A DNA stretch of 7,327 nt from Chromatiales bacterium (GTDB taxonomy: Bacteria; Pseudomonadota; Gammaproteobacteria; SZUA-152): NCBI GenBank assembly GCA_026999335.1, contig JALTPW010000906.1, positions 1 through 7,327 on the forward strand. Reading direction: 5' to 3'. Under the pieces are notes generated by a model that saw nothing but the letters and a program-made list of their open reading frames with translations, had not been told where the DNA came from and did not search any database. The first letter of the stretch is position 1; every line of letters starts with the position of its first letter. The translations under genes and the position numbers were made by a program. Below are positions 6,146 to 7,327 of the stretch, piece by piece.

Positions 6146-6542
6146 AGAGATATCACGAACGCAGCTTACTGTTACAAAGTCTCCCAATGAGCTATTGTTG
6201 CTTCCTGTGAAAATTAATGGATTCGGCCCCTACACTTTCATATTAGATGCTGGTGCCTCATGTTGTTGTATTACACCAGAGCTAGCCAAAGAACTAAAAA
6301 TAAAGAAGTGTAAAAAATCACCCGCAAGCGGTCCGGGAGGCTCTTTTACCGCTCACGATGGTGTAGCAAGCACTATATCAATAGGAAGAGCGGTCAGGAG
6401 AAACGTCGATGTGTCAATATTTGATTTTGATATGCTTAGAAAATTTGATGAAAGTATAAATGGAATTATTGGGCATAACTTTCTCAGCAGATATACAATT
6501 GTTATCAACTATGAGAAAAATGAGCTGCTTTTATACAAATGA
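6138..6542 (+). CDS. Retropepsin-like aspartyl protease with altered DAGAS motif
   Basis: A 134-residue single-domain retropepsin-like protein (Asp_protease_2 type). It carries the family pattern LLPVKINGFGPYTFILDAGAS (about 21-41) and, near the C-terminus, NGIIGHNFLSRYTIVINYEKNELLLY, which matches the GxxFL-strand-'iDy' ending. D37 would be the catalytic aspartate, since such proteins work as homodimers. The usual D-T/S-G is D-A-G here, and three cysteines follow at 42-44, both unusual. No signal peptide is evident. The start at 6138 overlaps the phosphatase stop by 8 bases (ATGAATAA), a common coupling arrangement; an alternative in-frame ATG at 6102 overlaps it by 44 bases. The substrate is unknown. 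The fold assignment is fairly firm; activity is uncertain because of the Thr-to-Ala change. Confidence 0.75.
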   Translation: MNKEISRTQLTVTKSPNELLLLPVKINGFGPYTFILDAGASCCCITPELAKELKIKKCKKSPASGPGGSFTAHDGVASTISIGRAVRRNVDVSIFDFDMLRKFDESINGIIGHNFLSRYTIVINYEKNELLLYK

Positions 6543-6553
6543 TTGGCAGCTAT

Positions 6554-6682
6554 CTATGCAATGATCTCGCTAAAATTTAACGCCTCAGTCCTCTTTTCTA
6601 TCTTTTCTAACGGGCTAAGGCCGGTGATTTCTTGGGCAATCAGCCAGCGTTTGCATTCAAGTCCACCACTGTATCCCGTCAT
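6554..6682 (-). pseudogene. 42-residue reading frame, possible gene remnant or small protein
   Basis: The frame starts MTGYSGGLECKRWLIAQE, continues ITGLSPLEKIEKRTEAL and ends NFSEIIA. It reads like the C-terminal tail of a real protein: amphipathic, evenly mixed charged and hydrophobic residues, no low-complexity stretches. There is no Shine-Dalgarno sequence before the ATG and an in-frame TAA lies just upstream, so it is either a leaderless small gene or, more likely, the 3' end of a larger gene truncated by a rearrangement near 6690. I do not recognise the family. It runs antisense and convergent to the protease gene, with 11 bases between the stops. Confidence 0.4.
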
Positions 6683-6737
6683 TAATATTTAATGGGGTCA
6701 AAACCCTTTAATATAAGGATCCAGAAATAACCATAAG

Positions 6738-6857
6738 TTAATCTGAGCGGTCACATTCAGCGAACCCGCAAAGCTGCGCGTTTTTTTGTGCTATCGCTAT
6801 CGCACAAAAAGGCGCTTCGCTTTACGTAGGAGACCGGAACAATGTCCGCGTTAATTG
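6738..6857. repeat. Long imperfect inverted repeat, attC-like
   Basis: Outer arms pair TTAA, GCGG and ACATT (6738-6757) with AATGT, CCGC and TTAA (6841-6854), with a 2-base bulge. The inner hairpin pairs AAAGC, GCGC and TTTTTGTGC (6770-6791) with GCACAAAAA, GCGC and GCTTT (6802-6823), around a 10-base loop made of the tandem TATCGC unit. Overall shape and a right-hand CCGCGTTAAT end resemble VCR-type integron attC sites. However, the core that should read as a reverse-complement AAC box on the left is TTAATC, so the match is degenerate. No T-tract follows on either strand. Confidence 0.5.
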
Positions 6858-6869
6858 CTTTTAGAGTTT

Positions 6870-7327
6870 TTATTTTTCCGCTATAACTAACATTTCAAAA
6901 TCTTCTGTGGTTAATTTATTTTTTCTTGAAAATGCGCCGAGCTTGGCCCCTGCTATATCTATTTTTTTGAATCCAACGGACTTTAGAAGCCAAGTTATTT
7001 CTGCTGGAATATAGTAGCGCTCATTACATTTAAGTGACATTTTTTTCCCTGAGTCATCTTCAGTTTCATACGCTGAATGATCTCTGAATGTCATTAAATC
7101 GAATGTATTCTTAGACGACACTCCCTTTTCTGACCCTGCATTCACGAATTCTTTTACAGAGTGAAATATTGGAAACAAACCATTGAGAGTGGTGAAGATT
7201 AGTTTACCTCTTGAATTTAGTGATTTAGCTGCGTTCTCTAAAATTTTGAAATTCATTTCATCTGTTTCCATCAGTGGAAATGCCCCTTCACATAACATTA
7301 TCACTAGATCGAATTCTTGGGCGAAAT
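6870..7327 (-). CDS. Class I SAM-dependent methyltransferase, 5' end beyond the window
   Basis: Only the C-terminal 151 or so residues are present. The frame stays open from the right window edge, so the visible GTG at 7304 is probably internal. FDLVIMLCEGAFPL is the motif IV strand of a Rossmann-fold methyltransferase, followed by helix ILENAAKSLNSRGKLIFTT (motif V to VI region, with RGKL typical of the post-motif turn), then an insertion with RYYIPAEITWLLKSVGFKKIDI, which is the usual last helix and strand pair. The closing TTEDFEMLVIAEK is also typical. The SAM-binding motif I would lie off the window. The substrate is unknown; the family covers small molecules and proteins. AT-rich composition matches the island-like part of the window. 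It converges on the protease gene. Confidence 0.75.
   Translation of the reverse strand, partial: FAQEFDLVIMLCEGAFPLMETDEMNFKILENAAKSLNSRGKLIFTTLNGLFPIFHSVKEFVNAGSEKGVSSKNTFDLMTFRDHSAYETEDDSGKKMSLKCNERYYIPAEITWLLKSVGFKKIDIAGAKLGAFSRKNKLTTEDFEMLVIAEK

Larger units (their letters stand above)
6543..6869. other. Structured intergenic stretch with a remnant reading frame
   Basis: The region between the protease and the methyltransferase holds a 42-codon minus-strand frame (6554-6682), a GGGGTCAAAACCC string (6694-6706) and a long imperfect inverted repeat (6738-6857). No promoter for the flanking genes is evident; both end here, as the genes converge. Confidence 0.55.

Noticed and set aside
6776..6815. 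Bidirectional terminator for the convergent genes
   Set aside because: The stem is good but no T-tract follows on either strand; the A/T runs lie within the stem itself.

Overview
The window looks like chromosome of a non-enteric gammaproteobacterium. The class I DAHP synthase is very close to E. coli AroG, the RelE aligns with E. coli RelE without gaps through the catalytic residues, and the HDOD protein and short lipoprotein fit that group. The genus cannot be fixed from the sequence alone.

Positions 1-4290 are GC-rich and well packed. An apparent small mobile element lies at 25-401, with 18-bp terminal inverted repeats and a 6-bp flanking duplication. It is followed by a YbaK/aaRS-associated deacylase (576-1046, +). 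On the minus strand come a DAHP synthase (1244-2305) overlapping a small two-helix membrane protein (1053-1244), and upstream of these a short lipoprotein (2456-2866). A long HDOD-domain protein with an N-terminal cyclic-nucleotide-binding-like domain runs on the plus strand (3043-4290).

From about 4300 to the end the DNA is visibly AT-richer, gene-sparse and looks acquired. It holds a Phd/YefM-RelE toxin-antitoxin pair behind a textbook palindromic operator-promoter, and a histidine phosphatase overlapping a small retropepsin-like aspartyl protease with an altered DAGAS active-site motif. It also holds a 42-codon minus-strand reading frame that may be a gene remnant, a long imperfect hairpin resembling a degenerate integron attC site, and the 3' part of a SAM-dependent methyltransferase that runs off the right edge.

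The housekeeping genes serve aromatic amino-acid synthesis and tRNA quality control. The accessory genes form three independent modules (toxin-antitoxin; phosphatase plus protease; methyltransferase) separated by structured, mostly non-coding DNA, as in an island or cassette region. The best leads are the element at 25-401, the structured stretch at 6738-6857 and the phosphatase-protease pair.
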